Assembly (NCBI GenBank): GCA_014529385.2
Contig: CM043953.1
Span: 110,056,549 to 110,120,548 of the forward strand
Length of the DNA stretch: 64,000 nucleotides
Reading direction: 5' to 3'
DNA from: Adiantum capillus-veneris
Taxonomy: Eukaryota; Streptophyta; Polypodiopsida; Polypodiales; Pteridaceae
Every line of letters begins with the position of its first letter. Within the stretch, counting starts at the first letter, position 1. The notes beneath the pieces are model-generated. The model ran no database searches, was not told the origin of the DNA, and saw only the letters and a list, made by a program, of their open reading frames with translations. Of this stretch, positions 10,152-20,491 are shown in pieces. A program made the position numbers and the translations under genes.

Positions 10152-13100
10152 TCAAGCTGAGAAATCCATTACAATGAACGTATGTCGTACCTTGTGTCCT
10201 AGAACTTTGATCTTAAGATCCTGGAGCATCCCCATAGGTTTGGCTATGGTACCATTTGCCATCTTTACCACAATGTTAGTAACACTGAGGCGGGGTTTTC
10301 CCATGGATTCCCAACAATCTTTTGTAACGATGCTAACTCCCGCACCACCATCAAGAATTCCCTTTATAGTTAATCCCTTGGTAGTGATGGGTAGGGTCGC
10401 ATTAGACTCGTCGCCTTCAAAATACTGTCCTAATTCGTTAATGGGTACCTCGATCACAGACTCGTGTCCATCTAAGTCAAGTGATTGCACATGATTTTCC
10501 TCATCAATCATAATCGAGTCAGGCCTATTTGGTTGCGCAAACTGCGGTAATCCCGTTCGTAGCTCTCCGTTAAGGAATGCTCGAAGTGCAAGGAATAACT
10601 CAGGATCTCCATACAGCTTTGCTATGATCGTGGTTCGGACCTCAGAAGACATGAAGTCCACTAGTTTGGCAACATTCATTGGCGTTTTGCAGGGTGTAGG
10701 TCCTTGACTAGGAACTGGTGAGGATGGAATCTCATATTCCTCAATGGGATCAGGTATTCCTTCGTTAAACATCCTTTCCAACAAGAAGGGTGTATGCTCA
10801 CTTTCTGATGTCCTGTCCTCACTCCCTTCTTGGATGATACTAGATATGGCTAACGGTCTATGGTTCATGTGGGGTGGATGAACTTGCGTGGGAAACACTG
10901 TGTCATGAATTTTGACCTGCATGGGTTCTGGTTCTAGTTTCCTTTGAGTCTCCTCCACTAAACCTCTTAGATGTTTCACCTGCTCAATCTCGTCTACTGG
11001 GTTTGGGTACGTCCCAATCTTCTTTTTACGATTCTTCCCTTTTTGCCCCTGTGGTTTATCTTGGGGGTCTTGGATTGGATTTGGAAACACTTGTGGTGTT
11101 TTCAGAGACTCTTTATGATTTTCTCTTATTCGGTTTTCATTTGGTTCCATGTTACGGTTTTCTTTGTCGGTCTTTCCCTTTGTGGTATTGGTTCTAGTCT
11201 CCATTGTCTCGACTGAATCTGAATCATCCTCGAGGTCATTCATATACACGGGGTCATCTCCTGTTCCTATGTTTGTTTTGGAACTTGGCTTTGAATTTTC
11301 CGTATTCTGCGACTTCTTCCTTCGTGTCTTCTTTTTCTTTGCTTGGATAACTGACGCGGTATCTCTCTCTTCGAGGATATGTCCTGGCCCTTGAAGCATG
11401 GACCGTGTAATCGCATAAGCGGGTGCGACGGGTGGTATTGGTGATGTCACACTAGCAATAACGACCAAATTTAGGGGTGTGATTTTAGGCGCATTTGGGT
11501 TATAGGGGCATTGGGCAATCAAGTGATCTATGCCACAACGATTACATGTGAGTATTGGCATTGCAGACGTGCTCCCTTGATTCATTTGCATATGTGCAGC
11601 ATTCTTTTGCAGCCTAATAGGGCACTCCGCTACTCGATGTGGTCCACCACACTCGTAGCATTGAAGAGGTGGCCTCCTAGCCTGGGTGTTGATATTTTGA
11701 CCTCTGGATGCGAGAGCAGCAGCTTGATAAACCGGCTTGACTTGTCCCCAACAATCTTCCATGTAGTATATAGGACACTCTTCCAATGTATCAAGTCCGT
11801 AGGCAATACTAGTGTCTATTTCCTCCTCACAGCCATCTGCATAAGCATTTGATGGCTCGCAACCCACTTGGTTCATAGGGGCGACTCTTGGATGCGGGGG
11901 CTGCGGTCCTAGCACAGGAGGTGGTAGCGGTGTAGCTTGTACAAAATTTTGAGATCTAGGGACCATGTGTTGCGGTAGTTGCTCAACAGGTGGAGTAGGC
12001 ATCAATACAGGAGCTCGAGGTGCATCCGTCCAGGCTACAGGTGGTCTATTTGCCATCATACGTTTGATCATTAAACAATCCTTAGCTTGGTGACCATACC
12101 TATCACATGCGTTGCAAGTTCCATTAAATTTTACTCTAAACGTAGGGCACTCACTAGTGCTATGTGGACCTAAGCAAATGGAACACCATTGTTGCTCCCT
12201 TCTTGGATACATGTGACTATTTTGAGGGGGTCGATTATCCTTAAGAGACTCTTGGATTGCCTTGGTGAGGTCTGTCAAGAATGTCTCAAATACCTTTGGC
12301 TCATTGGCAATGGGCTTTGCAGTCATGGGTTCATACTCAATGGCTTGTGAGCTAGTGGATCTCGTGTCAGTAGACACCCTCATGCCTGCTATCATCAAGT
12401 TGTCCTCTAATTGGATTGCATTGGCAGTGACATCTTCCCAGGTTGTGATATGTCTAATCACTAGTCCATTATAGATTCCTTCATTCCTCAACCCTCGAAT
12501 GAATCGATCAAGCAGTTGGTTATTGTTGAAGCGCTCATTTACAGGGCAGCGAGAGTTTAAGTGCTTTAGACGACTAATGAAGTCCCTTACTGACTCTCCT
12601 TCCTTACGTTCGGCCTTCTGTAGCTGAGATGCTACACCCCAAAGCACACCTTCTCGTATGTACTCCTTTAGAAACAACCTTCGAAGGGTAGGGTAGATTG
12701 TTTTCTCGTCCACCCTTAGGGTCCTATACCAATCTCCAGCCTTCCCACTTAATGTCAAGCTTAAGGCATTGCACTTATGTAGTTCGTTGCGTTCCCCTAA
12801 GGAATCACATACTTGTTCAAACAGTTCAATGTGTTTCCTAGCATCTTCGTCCCCATTGAATTTTTGCGTGAGTTTGGCAATTTGTACTGCCTTACTTCTA
12901 GGCTCTCTATCAGATGCATGACGCATATTTTCCGCGATAGATCGACCTATGGTTTGAGCAAACGCTGCCAAGTCACCTATGTGAGGAGGCAGGGCCGGTG
13001 GAGGTACTCTTGGAATCATATGTGGGAGAGGGACGGGTGCCGGTCTTGGTATATGTGTGGATGATGCAGGATATGGAACATAACCGGGCATAGGTCCACT

Positions 13101-13262
13101 CGGATAAGAGCTAGGGAGCGGCACTCGAGGAGCATAAGCAAGTGGTACAATTGGAGGTGTGGGGGCCATGTGTGCATAAGGGGCTAGAGGCACATACGGT
13201 CGAGGCCCCATTTTAGGTACTACGACACTAGGTAGTGGCACTGCGCTAACCGTAGATGTCAT
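10152..13262 (-). CDS. gag-pro: Gag-protease polyprotein of element B, 1036 aa, four zinc knuckles
   Basis: An open frame without interruptions. Residues 1-95 are Pro/Tyr-rich. About 120-290 is a retrotransposon gag domain (AKLTQKFNGDEDARKHIELF, GDWYRTL, FLKEYIREG, ESVRDFISRL, LLDRFIRGL). Four zinc knuckles follow: C360-C363-H367-C372, C383-C386-H391-C396, C535-C538-H542-C547 and C573-C576-H580-C585. The second has CX2CX4HX4C spacing; the other three have one residue less before His. A basic stretch at 642-650 (KKKKTRRKK) could be a nuclear signal. The C-terminus has an aspartic-protease fold start ILDGGAGVSIV with the catalytic Asp at 971 in an unusual DGG triad. It would package element RNA and process itself. 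It overlaps the upstream ORF by 17 nt. An intact frame suggests recent selection or youth. Confidence 0.85.
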   Translation of the reverse strand: MTSTVSAVPLPSVVVPKMGPRPYVPLAPYAHMAPTPPIVPLAYAPRVPLPSSYPSGPMPGYVPYPASSTHIPRPAPVPLPHMIPRVPPPALPPHIGDLAAFAQTIGRSIAENMRHASDREPRSKAVQIAKLTQKFNGDEDARKHIELFEQVCDSLGERNELHKCNALSLTLSGKAGDWYRTLRVDEKTIYPTLRRLFLKEYIREGVLWGVASQLQKAERKEGESVRDFISRLKHLNSRCPVNERFNNNQLLDRFIRGLRNEGIYNGLVIRHITTWEDVTANAIQLEDNLMIAGMRVSTDTRSTSSQAIEYEPMTAKPIANEPKVFETFLTDLTKAIQESLKDNRPPQNSHMYPRREQQWCSICLGPHSTSECPTFRVKFNGTCNACDRYGHQAKDCLMIKRMMANRPPVAWTDAPRAPVLMPTPPVEQLPQHMVPRSQNFVQATPLPPPVLGPQPPHPRVAPMNQVGCEPSNAYADGCEEEIDTSIAYGLDTLEECPIYYMEDCWGQVKPVYQAAALASRGQNINTQARRPPLQCYECGGPHRVAECPIRLQKNAAHMQMNQGSTSAMPILTCNRCGIDHLIAQCPYNPNAPKITPLNLVVIASVTSPIPPVAPAYAITRSMLQGPGHILEERDTASVIQAKKKKTRRKKSQNTENSKPSSKTNIGTGDDPVYMNDLEDDSDSVETMETRTNTTKGKTDKENRNMEPNENRIRENHKESLKTPQVFPNPIQDPQDKPQGQKGKNRKKKIGTYPNPVDEIEQVKHLRGLVEETQRKLEPEPMQVKIHDTVFPTQVHPPHMNHRPLAISSIIQEGSEDRTSESEHTPFLLERMFNEGIPDPIEEYEIPSSPVPSQGPTPCKTPMNVAKLVDFMSSEVRTTIIAKLYGDPELFLALRAFLNGELRTGLPQFAQPNRPDSIMIDEENHVQSLDLDGHESVIEVPINELGQYFEGDESNATLPITTKGLTIKGILDGGAGVSIVTKDCWESMGKPRLSVTNIVVKMANGTIAKPMGMLQDLKIKVLGHKVRHTFIVMDFSA

Positions 13263-14235
13263 CGGTACATTCTCTGTCAGGCTTATCCCTGAGCACTGTG
13301 TTTTCCTTGATAGAGGGTTGAGCCAAGTTAGGGAAGCTAAAGTTTTCGCTCGGAGGCTCAGATTGCATAGAGACCCCAGGTGAAATGATGTAAGATGGGT
13401 CCATGGGGCTCATTAGAGGAGTCTCCATTTGTGATAGAGTAGGCTGTTGAGCCTTGCTCGTATCCAGAAATCTCATGGGGCCAGTTGAGAGTATATTTAC
13501 CCCTCGGTTTTGCCTTTCTGATTGAATAATGCCATGGATAACATTACAGATAATTTTCTGTTGATCTTCGATACTCGTGGCACTAGAGGTGGATTGTACA
13601 ATGTCTATCCATCCTACATGGTAGGCGTGGCCAGAGTGTAGATCCGTCAACACCTCAGTGTGGAGGTCGTATGTCCAATGATCATTAATGAACAATCCTT
13701 CTAGAGTCGACGTGTTAACGGTTTCTTGTGAGGTAGAAGCAATGTGGCTCCCCGTGGTTTTACTTGCCACCAACGGTACTCTAGAGGGAACTTCTGAAGG
13801 AGGCAGCTCAACAGGGCCTTCTTTGTAAGAAGTTGGCAGGATATCCACATGGACACTCTTTGGGGGTGTGGGGTCCACGTGCGATGTGAAAGAAGAGTCC
13901 ACTTCCCCACCCCCTTCGTGTGCTTCATTTGCATCAGGTTCCGAGCGAGTAGCTCTACCTAATGTTTCCATGAAACGGCTAAACATACTAGTACTAGGCT
14001 GTGGAGCTTCGGGAGGTGCATGGCCTTCTCTCTCAGTGTTTTGGGTAGGGTATGCTTCCATGATTTCTGAGTCGGAGGAGGAATCACTAGCGGCTATTTT
14101 AGGGTCTTGGGTGGTGCTACCTTGTGTCCCCGCTGAGGGTCTAGAGCTTATCGTGGATGGGTAATGGGTGTCCGTATGAACAGAGGCACTCTCAATATGC
14201 TCGTGTTCTAGCACCCGCCCAGAGCGTAAGTGCAT
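13246..14235 (-). CDS. Upstream ORF of element B, 329 aa, function unknown
   Basis: An intact frame beginning MHLRSGRVLEHEHIESA, lying between the leader and gag. No domain is recognised. The protein is rich in Ser, Thr, Pro and acidic residues and looks largely disordered. A central segment (GLFINDHWTYDLHTEVLTDL, about 183-202) looks ordered. Its stop overlaps the gag-protease start (ATG inside the last codons, 17-nt overlap in another frame), so the two could be coupled by reinitiation or frameshifting. LRSGR-like starts are common at gag N-termini in plant gypsy elements, so this may be the N-terminal part of gag separated by a frame change. Confidence 0.65.
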   Translation of the reverse strand: MHLRSGRVLEHEHIESASVHTDTHYPSTISSRPSAGTQGSTTQDPKIAASDSSSDSEIMEAYPTQNTEREGHAPPEAPQPSTSMFSRFMETLGRATRSEPDANEAHEGGGEVDSSFTSHVDPTPPKSVHVDILPTSYKEGPVELPPSEVPSRVPLVASKTTGSHIASTSQETVNTSTLEGLFINDHWTYDLHTEVLTDLHSGHAYHVGWIDIVQSTSSATSIEDQQKIICNVIHGIIQSERQNRGVNILSTGPMRFLDTSKAQQPTLSQMETPLMSPMDPSYIISPGVSMQSEPPSENFSFPNLAQPSIKENTVLRDKPDRECTDDIYG

Positions 14236-15151
14236 GTGCTTTTGATACCCTAAGGTGTCAAAAAGCTGCTCTAGGAGGCCTTGTGACTAGTTTTTAGCGT
14301 GTTTTTTGTTTGTTTTTTTGCTAGATTTTTTAGAGCGTGTCGTGGAATGGGCCGTGTGATAGCTCGAAACGAGCGTATCGGTCAGAGGGTCGTGCCGTGC
14401 TTTACAGCCCTCCGTTTGGTCACTCTATGTCCTCGGAATCCCTAAAACTGTCAATTTCCAGTAGGGAACTAGGCCCAAACTAGAAAGTCTAAGGGTGCAA
14501 GTGGGAAGAGAAAGGAGGAGAGTGGAGGACTTGTCCCACATGCTCTCATTCTCTCTTGAGGGAGTAGGGTATATATATAAGAGTGAGTCTAGTATATATC
14601 ATAAGACTGAGGACAGAGGCCTGGGCTTGGGCTTGGGCTTGGGAAAATGATCCCGATCCCGATCTATCTTTTATACAAACCAACCCGTCCGTTTTAAGAG
14701 TCACGGTTTTTATTTTCGAAAAATTTAGCCGCCCGATCGCTTGCGTTTTTAATTTTCGATTTTTTTCAAAAAAATATTTTTTTTCCAGAGTTTTTTTTTT
14801 TTTTTTTTTTTGGGGTGCAGAAAATACAGAGATTGAAAAAACGCAGATATGCAGAAAATTGAAAAACGCAGAAATGCAGAAATTGCAGAAATTGCAGAAA
14901 ATGCAGAAATTGCAGAAAATAAAAAAACGCAGAAATGCAGAAAACTGCAGAAATTGAAAACGCCGAACTTGAAAATGCAAAAAATTGCCGAAATTGAAAA
15001 AACGCAAACAATAACAGAAATTGAAACTTGACAGCAAATGCAGAAAACGCAAAAAACAGAAATCTCCACACACTCCTTCCGTGCCTTTCCTATGATAGAA
15101 ATTGCACCACAAGGAAGCGTAAAGTGCTAACCGAGCTTAGTGTAGGACATA
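14236..15151 (-). other. Leader (5' UTR) of element B
   Basis: No supported ORF. Open frames here on both strands come from low-complexity A/T and CAG-AAATTG repeats. It probably carries packaging and dimerisation signals. Confidence 0.6.
14815..15058. repeat. GCAGAAATT minisatellite in the B leader
   Basis: An irregular array of 9-12 bp units (GCAGAAATT, GCAGAAAAT, CGCAGAAAT), preceded by a 22-nt T run at 14791-14812. Confidence 0.85.
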
Positions 15152-15169
15152 TCCCCGGCAACGGCGCCA
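15152..15169 (-). other. Primer binding site of element B (tRNA-Asp type)
   Basis: The minus strand reads TGGCGCCGTTGCCGGGGA, complementary to the 3' end of plant tRNA-Asp with CCA as I recall it. It starts four bases inside the 5' LTR. The identical 18-mer is in element C. Confidence 0.85.
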
Positions 15170-15173
15170 AAAA

Positions 15174-15410
15174 TGTGCGCTCCTTGCCGCACTGTCGAAG
15201 CAAGGGACTTGCCAATACACCGTATGCGAGCCACAAACGGCTCCAAGCACACAACAAGCCTAAACTAGCAAGCTTAAGAAAACAAAGGGTGTGTCACTCA
15301 CCGCTCTACGCTCGCCTTCGTGGTGGATTCCTCGCCGCGATGAAGAAGAAGCTGCAGTCGTGCCGCGCTTCGCCGCCGTCGTGCCTTCGTAATGCTCGAT
15401 CGCACACACA

Positions 15411-15450
<40 letters not shown>

Positions 15451-15744
15451 AGGACGTGAAGAAGAAGAAGATGGAGATGGAGCAAGAGCACTCTTCAATT
15501 GCACAAATGAGAGAATGAGTAAAAGTTAGGTTTAGTTGGCTTTTATAGGAGCTCACCCCATTCACACTTGGGCGCCCATGCTTAACCAACTAATCCCTTG
15601 AATGTCCAAGTTAAAGTGCGCCTCTCATTGACGATCACTCTACCTTTCCCTATTGGACCGACAAGCCCGGTACCTGACTCTACCAAATACATAATACGCG
15701 TCCATCGTAGGTGATATGGTGTCTGTGAGCCGTGAGGGTTAACA
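15174..15744 (-). repeat. 5' LTR of element B, 571 bp
   Basis: Direct repeat of 8919-9500, with about 2% substitutions by eye plus small indels including a shorter CT microsatellite. It starts TGTTAAC and ends CGCACA on the minus strand. Confidence 0.93.
15540..15547 (-). promoter_or_regulatory. TATA box in B 5' LTR
   Basis: TATAAAAG on the minus strand at the position equivalent to 9296-9303; it would drive genomic RNA synthesis. Confidence 0.6.
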
Positions 15745-15749
15745 GCTTG
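15745..15749. repeat. Target site duplication of element B (right)
   Basis: GCTTG, identical to 8914-8918. Confidence 0.9.
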
Positions 15750-15970
15750 TAAGCTCACTTACCATGCATCACATACAAGTTATCGACAATCATTGAGTCC
15801 CCCTGCTTCCATGGAATGTCAATGCTATTCTCCTCATGTATCTTCTTGTACGTCACTATGGCATCTGCTGGTATTGGGAACCATCTCTAAAGACCACATC
15901 ATAAGGATGGTCTAGAGACATTTCAACTTTGTGGCTCAAATGTGTGTGTTGGGGTACCATCATAGCATAG
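15750..15970 (-). pseudogene. TauD/TfdA-like (clavaminate-synthase-like) dioxygenase pseudogene, main piece
   Basis: Minus-strand translation gives HPYDVVFRDGS, then after a one-base frameshift near 15877 IPADAIVTYKKIHEEN and IPWKQGDSMIVDNLYVMHG. This matches the C-terminal half of plant TauD-family Fe(II)/2-oxoglutarate dioxygenases, where the motif usually reads GDGxPLPADIV, ECVAIPWxxGDVLLxDNxAVLHxR. The His of VMHG is the expected second iron ligand. A TGA at 15757-15755 interrupts the frame, which then runs through the target site into 8913-8879. The missing base and stop make it a pseudogene. Alternatively, GTAAGT after VMHG could be a splice donor, but then the good match across the target site would be unexplained. 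Upstream exons were not found. Confidence 0.72.
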
Positions 15971-16163
15971 CTTCAATGACAATAATAATTGTCAATACGA
16001 GAGATGAGCTACTCGGCTAGGGCATGGAAATACTCGCCGATTAGTGAGCTAATAATGGAAAACGAGTGGCGAGTCTATAAGGTGAGCTTCTCGGCATATG
16101 GTGGAGCTAAGGCACAATGATTGGCAATCTCCACATCCACTTTCCTTTACCTCAAATCAACCC

Positions 16164-16745
16164 AATCACACACACTAACAATTACAACAACGCACACATC
16201 GCTAATCTCATCATGCAACACACTAATCATAAGTACGCATACATAGATCTATTGAGAATCACACTCCAATCAAACCTACATGCAGACACAAAGAATAGAG
16301 CGAATAGAGTGAGATGAACCACTAATTAGTTACGATCTAGCTAATCAAGCATTGTTAACAATGATAAGAGAGTATGAGAGAGGCAGAGTGCAGGAGTATT
16401 AAACATTGATTAGTGTAAATCAAGTCACATGAGCAAGGAGAAGCTCAAGGACTCCATAGACACACACTGGATAAGCTCTCACTAAAGATTGGTCTCAACA
16501 AATGAGGTTGAGAATCCTGATTACATTTACACACTGCCGCATTTACCTAGGGTAAGAATATGCATTGTCTAAGCGCCCAAGGCCTTTAGGCCTCCACATC
16601 TTTCTGACTCTGTAACCTAGGCACACTAACCGACCTATCCTTTATAGCTTGAACTATCATTGAGCCCGTAACCCATTACAAATATTACAATGGCTTGAAA
16701 ATAATAAGGAAATTACTATACATGGCCAATTTGAGGAAAAAGTTA
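16164..16745 (-). repeat. LTR of element L (C-related), probable 3' LTR
   Basis: The stretch is repeated in the same orientation at about 22424-23000, with roughly 12-15% differences by eye. Its 16560-16745 part also resembles the U3 of element C, sharing CATTGAGCCCGTAACCCATT-like and CAATGGCTTGAAA blocks. The remainder differs from C. It lies just 3' (minus strand) of an internal fragment related to C's polyprotein. Confidence 0.65.
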
Positions 16746-16749
16746 AAAA

Positions 16750-17860
16750 GTGGCTTGTTGGATTTGCAGTTCCCCCATTTTTAGAGTGATCAATAAAGAT
16801 TTCTCTATGATGAGAACTAAAAACTATTTGGCTGTGGTTTGATCTCACTTTTTGGGACTGTAAGGGTATATTCTGTGTAGCACTATCGATGTTTGGCATT
16901 TGTAAACCTCCTGCATAGTTGCCTATGTACCTCCATGAAACATGGCAAATAATTTCCCAAGTCAAACTATAAATATAAATTTTCTTTGCCTTAATATTGT
17001 CTATCGTGTGGGTCTTCTATGACATGAGCTTCTGTGAATTCAGGTTCCAAGGCATCATAGATTATAGACTCTCGTCTATATCTACATCAATTTTGATCAA
17101 AGTATATGCTCATTTGGTCACAAATTCGAAGCTTGATTTTTGATGGGTGAGAGTTTGGCTCTGGACATATTTTTGGGTTCACTCGGGTAATGTCATTCAG
17201 CTCTAGAGAGGGCTATAATAGATTCTTTTCTCTAAAATGAACCGTCATGCATGATCTATCACTAGTCTATAAACTTCTAAAAGTTATTTGGATCTTGCTT
17301 CACTGTGATCAATAGGATCTTGGCTCGTGTGCAACTTTTACTGCTCATAAGGTATTTATGGCCTTCTAAATTTACATATAAAAATCTCCACTGTAGTCAT
17401 AGAGCTATAAAATTTGCTCTATTGCATTTGTTCATGTGCTGCCACCCACTGCTACTCGCTAGCCCCGGTGTACTTGAAATTTTTGCTTGACTCGTGTCCA
17501 TGTTTTGGTTGATCTCTGACACTGTCTCCTATCAAATTCTGATCTCGCTCAATAGAATTTCTCTTGCTCCGGTTGATGTGACTGCCTATGCCAAGGCAAT
17601 TTTGGCAATTGAATGCTCTTCAATCTCACAAGAGTTGGGTAAACTCTAGCTCAAAAGTGTCAAAATTGACTGCAATCTTTGAAACGATGAAAATATCTGC
17701 TCGTAATAGCCTAAACTGCAATCCAATGTGAGTTGTGCCTTTCGTTCGATCTTAAACCCAATTTGCAATGGAATTTCTTGCATTGGCCAATTTATGGCTT
17801 GCACAATGACTTCTAGCTTATGGCGCTCTTCAACTGAGTTGCAGTACTGCTTTCCCAAAT
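16750..17860 (-). pseudogene. Fragment of a C-like polyprotein (element L interior)
   Basis: A minus-strand segment collinear with element C 53500-55400. At 16965-16780, ICHVSWRYIGNYAGGLQMPN matches C's ICHVSRRYIGNYAEGLQMPN. At 17290-17000 the DNA matches C 54880-55110 (a block containing TATAGCCC and CCAGAGCCAAACTCT). At 17700-17650, FSSFQRLQSILTLLS matches C near 53545. It is broken by many stops. The protein family is unknown beyond its link to C. Confidence 0.7.
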
Positions 17861-18559
17861 TGGGCTAGAACAATAATGTTATGGGTCAAATTCTAAGCTT
17901 TGGCAAGATTTACGACGCAAAATTTTACCAATTTCCACCAAAACTTGCTAATCTCAGGTCTGATTCACAAATTTGGCTTGGTCGGTTGGGTTTGACGGTT
18001 TTTGGATTCTCTATTCCAAGCGATTTCGCTTTCTCCCTTTTTTCTCGTCAAGTTTTGAATTTTCCTATCGCTCACGAGCCACTTCGTCTCGGATTCTTTT
18101 TCTCGCATTATCTTTCCTTTCTGCCTTTTTTTGCTCAACTCTTTTATTGCTGGTTTTGATGTGAGCTCCTTTGTGGATTTGTGCTTTTTTGGAACCTTCC
18201 CTCTTTTTTATTTTGAATTTTAATATTTTTGTGGATTTTTTTAAAATTTTATGATATTTTGTGATTTTTTGAGAAATTTTTGATTTTTAAAAGTTTTTTA
18301 AATGGATTTTTAATTAATTTTTGGTTTTTTTTAATGGGACTTTCTTGATTCTTTTTGTGAATTTTAAAAACATTTTTTTGATTTTTTAATAGCTTTTTAT
18401 TGTTTTTTGTGTTTTTAAAAAGGTTTTGTGATTTTTTTTCTCCTTCTTTGTGTGCTTTTTTCCTTTATCTAATAAATTTTTTTGGGGGTTTTTGTGTGAG
18501 TTTTTGAGTTTTTTTTCCTCTTAATTTTCCTTGACTCCTTTTTTATTAATAGGTTCTAC
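17861..18559. other. T-rich non-coding stretch
   Basis: 18140-18540 is strongly T-rich on the plus strand, with TTTTTGA-type repeats. Short frames at 17881-18164 have no recognisable domain. It lies between the L interior and gypsy fragment E. Confidence 0.55.
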
Positions 18560-19520
18560 CTTGCACCCATAGGCGGCTGCCTCAACCATTGAGATGGCAT
18601 GGCTAGTAGCCATGTCCTCAACTAGCTTCTGCATGTTTGCCAAAGTTTGTCCCTAAGAGCGTACCTGTTTCACTTAAGTGAATTCTGCCATCTTAAAAGA
18701 AAACAAGCTCCTTCATCAAAGAATCCATGAAACTTTCACAATCCCCCCTTCCATGGCCAGCAATATCACACCATATGCATCTATTTACAAAGCCTTCTGT
18801 GTTTTGAGGTTGTTGCCCTGTAGATTGACCTGATGGTGCCCCTTTTCTTCTAGCCTTGTAAGCTTTAACTTCAATTCTTGCATTCGCTTGACAATGTCAT
18901 CTAAGATAGACTTGTCACTCTTTGGAACCACAATAACAGGTTGTATAGGACTCTCAACAACACTTGGGGCTTGAGTAGGGTTGACTATCATTTTGTCTCT
19001 TCGTCGTTGTCTCTTAGCTAGCAGTGAAATGCATCTTCGACCTCATTCCAATCAGTCTTTAAGCTCTATTGTACATTCTTATCCTCAAGTAGTAACTCTA
19101 ACTTCTCTTGAATCTCTTTGCCTGCTACTTGGAAAAATAGCTTTGACTTCTCTGAGTTTAGGGTAGCTTTTTCAATCCTTGAAAGTTGATCCAAACTGGT
19201 GTTCAAATTCCCTTAGCACTTTGGTAGGCAAAAGTGTCTCTTTTGGCCAAACTATCCACTCTAAAAAAGTCCTCTTTGTCACCCTTTTGGAGTCCTCCAT
19301 GATATACTCTTCTTTTAAGGCTAACTTGAATGCTTCCCATGTTGCCCCACGCTCATTTTTAATTCCCCTTACATGCTCTCTGATCTCTATACCATCTCTG
19401 CTTCGGGAACTCGATGTAGCTCCATCCCCTTTACATACCCATTGCAAAGGCTTGAAACATTTGCATTGTGGTAGGATCAAACCCTCTGTGGCTCTTGTTG
19501 CTCCATAGCTTTAAAGCTTT
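18560..19520 (-). pseudogene. Gypsy gag fragment E with internal deletion
   Basis: The same family as element D. The start region (about 19516) reads like D's MEQQEQQ start in a shifted frame. At 19380-19172 it reads IREHVRGIKNERGATWEAFK and LALKEEYIMEDSKRVTKR. The end region (18990-18600) parallels D's pre-zinc-finger and post-zinc-finger parts, including IWPxx-VVPKSDKS and LKLKLTRLEEKG. Compared with D, the N-terminal gag core is joined directly to the IREHVRG segment, so roughly 100 codons are missing. It ends abruptly at the T-rich tract. Confidence 0.75.
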
Positions 19521-19570
19521 GATTTGAGACCTTCAATGAAGCTTTTGAACCCTCACCCTAGGCTCCTTCG

Positions 19571-19584
19571 CGTTGGGTTCACCA
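19571..19584 (-). other. Putative PBS of element E
   Basis: The minus strand reads TGGTGAACCCAACG five bases inside the LTR. D has TGGTGAACCCGACA at the same place. I could not assign the tRNA. Confidence 0.55.
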
Positions 19585-19588
19585 AACT

Positions 19589-20491
19589 TGTGTCAAGAAG
19601 TGCACAGTGCGGTTAGGAAAGCGCTAGGCCTCTGACTTTGAGAGTCCGCAGCAAAATCAAGCAATCCATAAAAGATTTGAAGCTAAAAAAGAACAAAACT
19701 CCAGCCATGAAAGATTTACTTTCAAAAAGGGCCAAGATCAACTAAAAACTCTTGTGTGTGATGATTTGGTTTAGCCTCATTGCCAATTGCATGATTGAAA
19801 TGCTTTTTTGCCATGATAAAAATCCTAAACAAACTCTTCAATTCTTCGTCGTAGAAATTTCATGGAAGCTTCATAACTTCATGACACAATCCCAAGTAAG
19901 TATTTGAAGAGGGGAAAACCTAATTGGTGGCCTCACAGCCTCGAATACAATGTTGGAATAGCACAGGATTGCACTAGAAGATCATACGTGTAGGCTTTCT
20001 ATCCCTTCATAGAAGAGCTTAAAGTTCTGATATTTTACTTCTAAAATGATCCTTCAGCCCTCATAGTGACGGCACCATGAGTGACGTGGTATTTTGAGCC
20101 ATTTTTAACCATTTTATAACCTTTTTTGGCCATTTTTTGCTCGTAAAATGCCCAAATGAGCTGGACAAATTCCTTAAAATTATGGAAAAATCCCATTGGG
20201 CATATATTTCATCTTGAAAATCATTTTACTACTTGGAAATCACTTTGGATGCATCTCTCGCCGTGCATGAAACCTGCTATTTTTGGCCGAGATCTCCCAC
20301 ATTGAACTTTGTAGGCAAAACGAGTGTGCCACTTTGAAACTCTTGACATTTGTACATTTCTAAACCAAACTAGGCATATGTTTATGTTGCCATAGTGCCA
20401 CGCCTAGGGCCTCGCTTTTTCGACAAGGCATATACGGAACTGCAACTGTGGCATCTATTTTCACATATATCACACCAGTTACATCATAGCA
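19589..20491 (-). repeat. LTR shared by gypsy fragments F and E, about 903 bp
   Basis: On the minus strand it begins TGCTATGATG after a purine-rich GTTATGGGGGACCAAA (20506-20492) and ends CTTGACACA next to the PBS. It is homologous to 59852-60686 of element D. It serves both as the 3' LTR for the integrase fragment at 20775-22240 and the 5' LTR for the gag fragment at 18560-19520. Confidence 0.7.

Larger units (their letters stand above)
8919..15744 (-). mobile_element. Complete non-autonomous LTR retrotransposon B (gag-protease only)
   Basis: A 6.8-kb element on the minus strand. All structural parts are present: paired LTRs (8919-9500, 15174-15744), a PBS (15152-15169) matching the 3' end of tRNA-Asp, a polypurine tract (9501-9513) and a perfect 5-bp target duplication GCTTG. 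The interior encodes an upstream ORF and a gag-protease ORF. No reverse transcriptase, RNase H or integrase is seen, so it would need these in trans. The PBS and gag style suggest an Athila/Tat-type gypsy ancestry, resembling elements described as TR-GAG. The LTRs differ by about a dozen substitutions and a few indels by eye, so the insertion is fairly young. Confidence 0.9.

Noticed and set aside
10135..12474. Plus-strand ORFs antisense to gag-protease of B
   Set aside because: Shadows of the intact 1036-aa frame; no domain.
14546..15112. 188-aa minus-strand ORF and its overlapping frames
   Set aside because: Arises from the GCAGAAATT minisatellite and a T homopolymer in the leader of element B; composition is low-complexity Phe/Cys/Ile.
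15755..15763. GTAAGT as a splice donor after VMHG in the dioxygenase relic
   Set aside because: Possible, but the frame continues through the target site into a matching C-terminal tail, so an uninterrupted exon with a TGA mutation explains more.
17881..18164. 92-aa ORF as a membrane protein gene
   Set aside because: Phe-rich translation of a T-rich tract; overlapping frames are equally open and no homologue is recognised.
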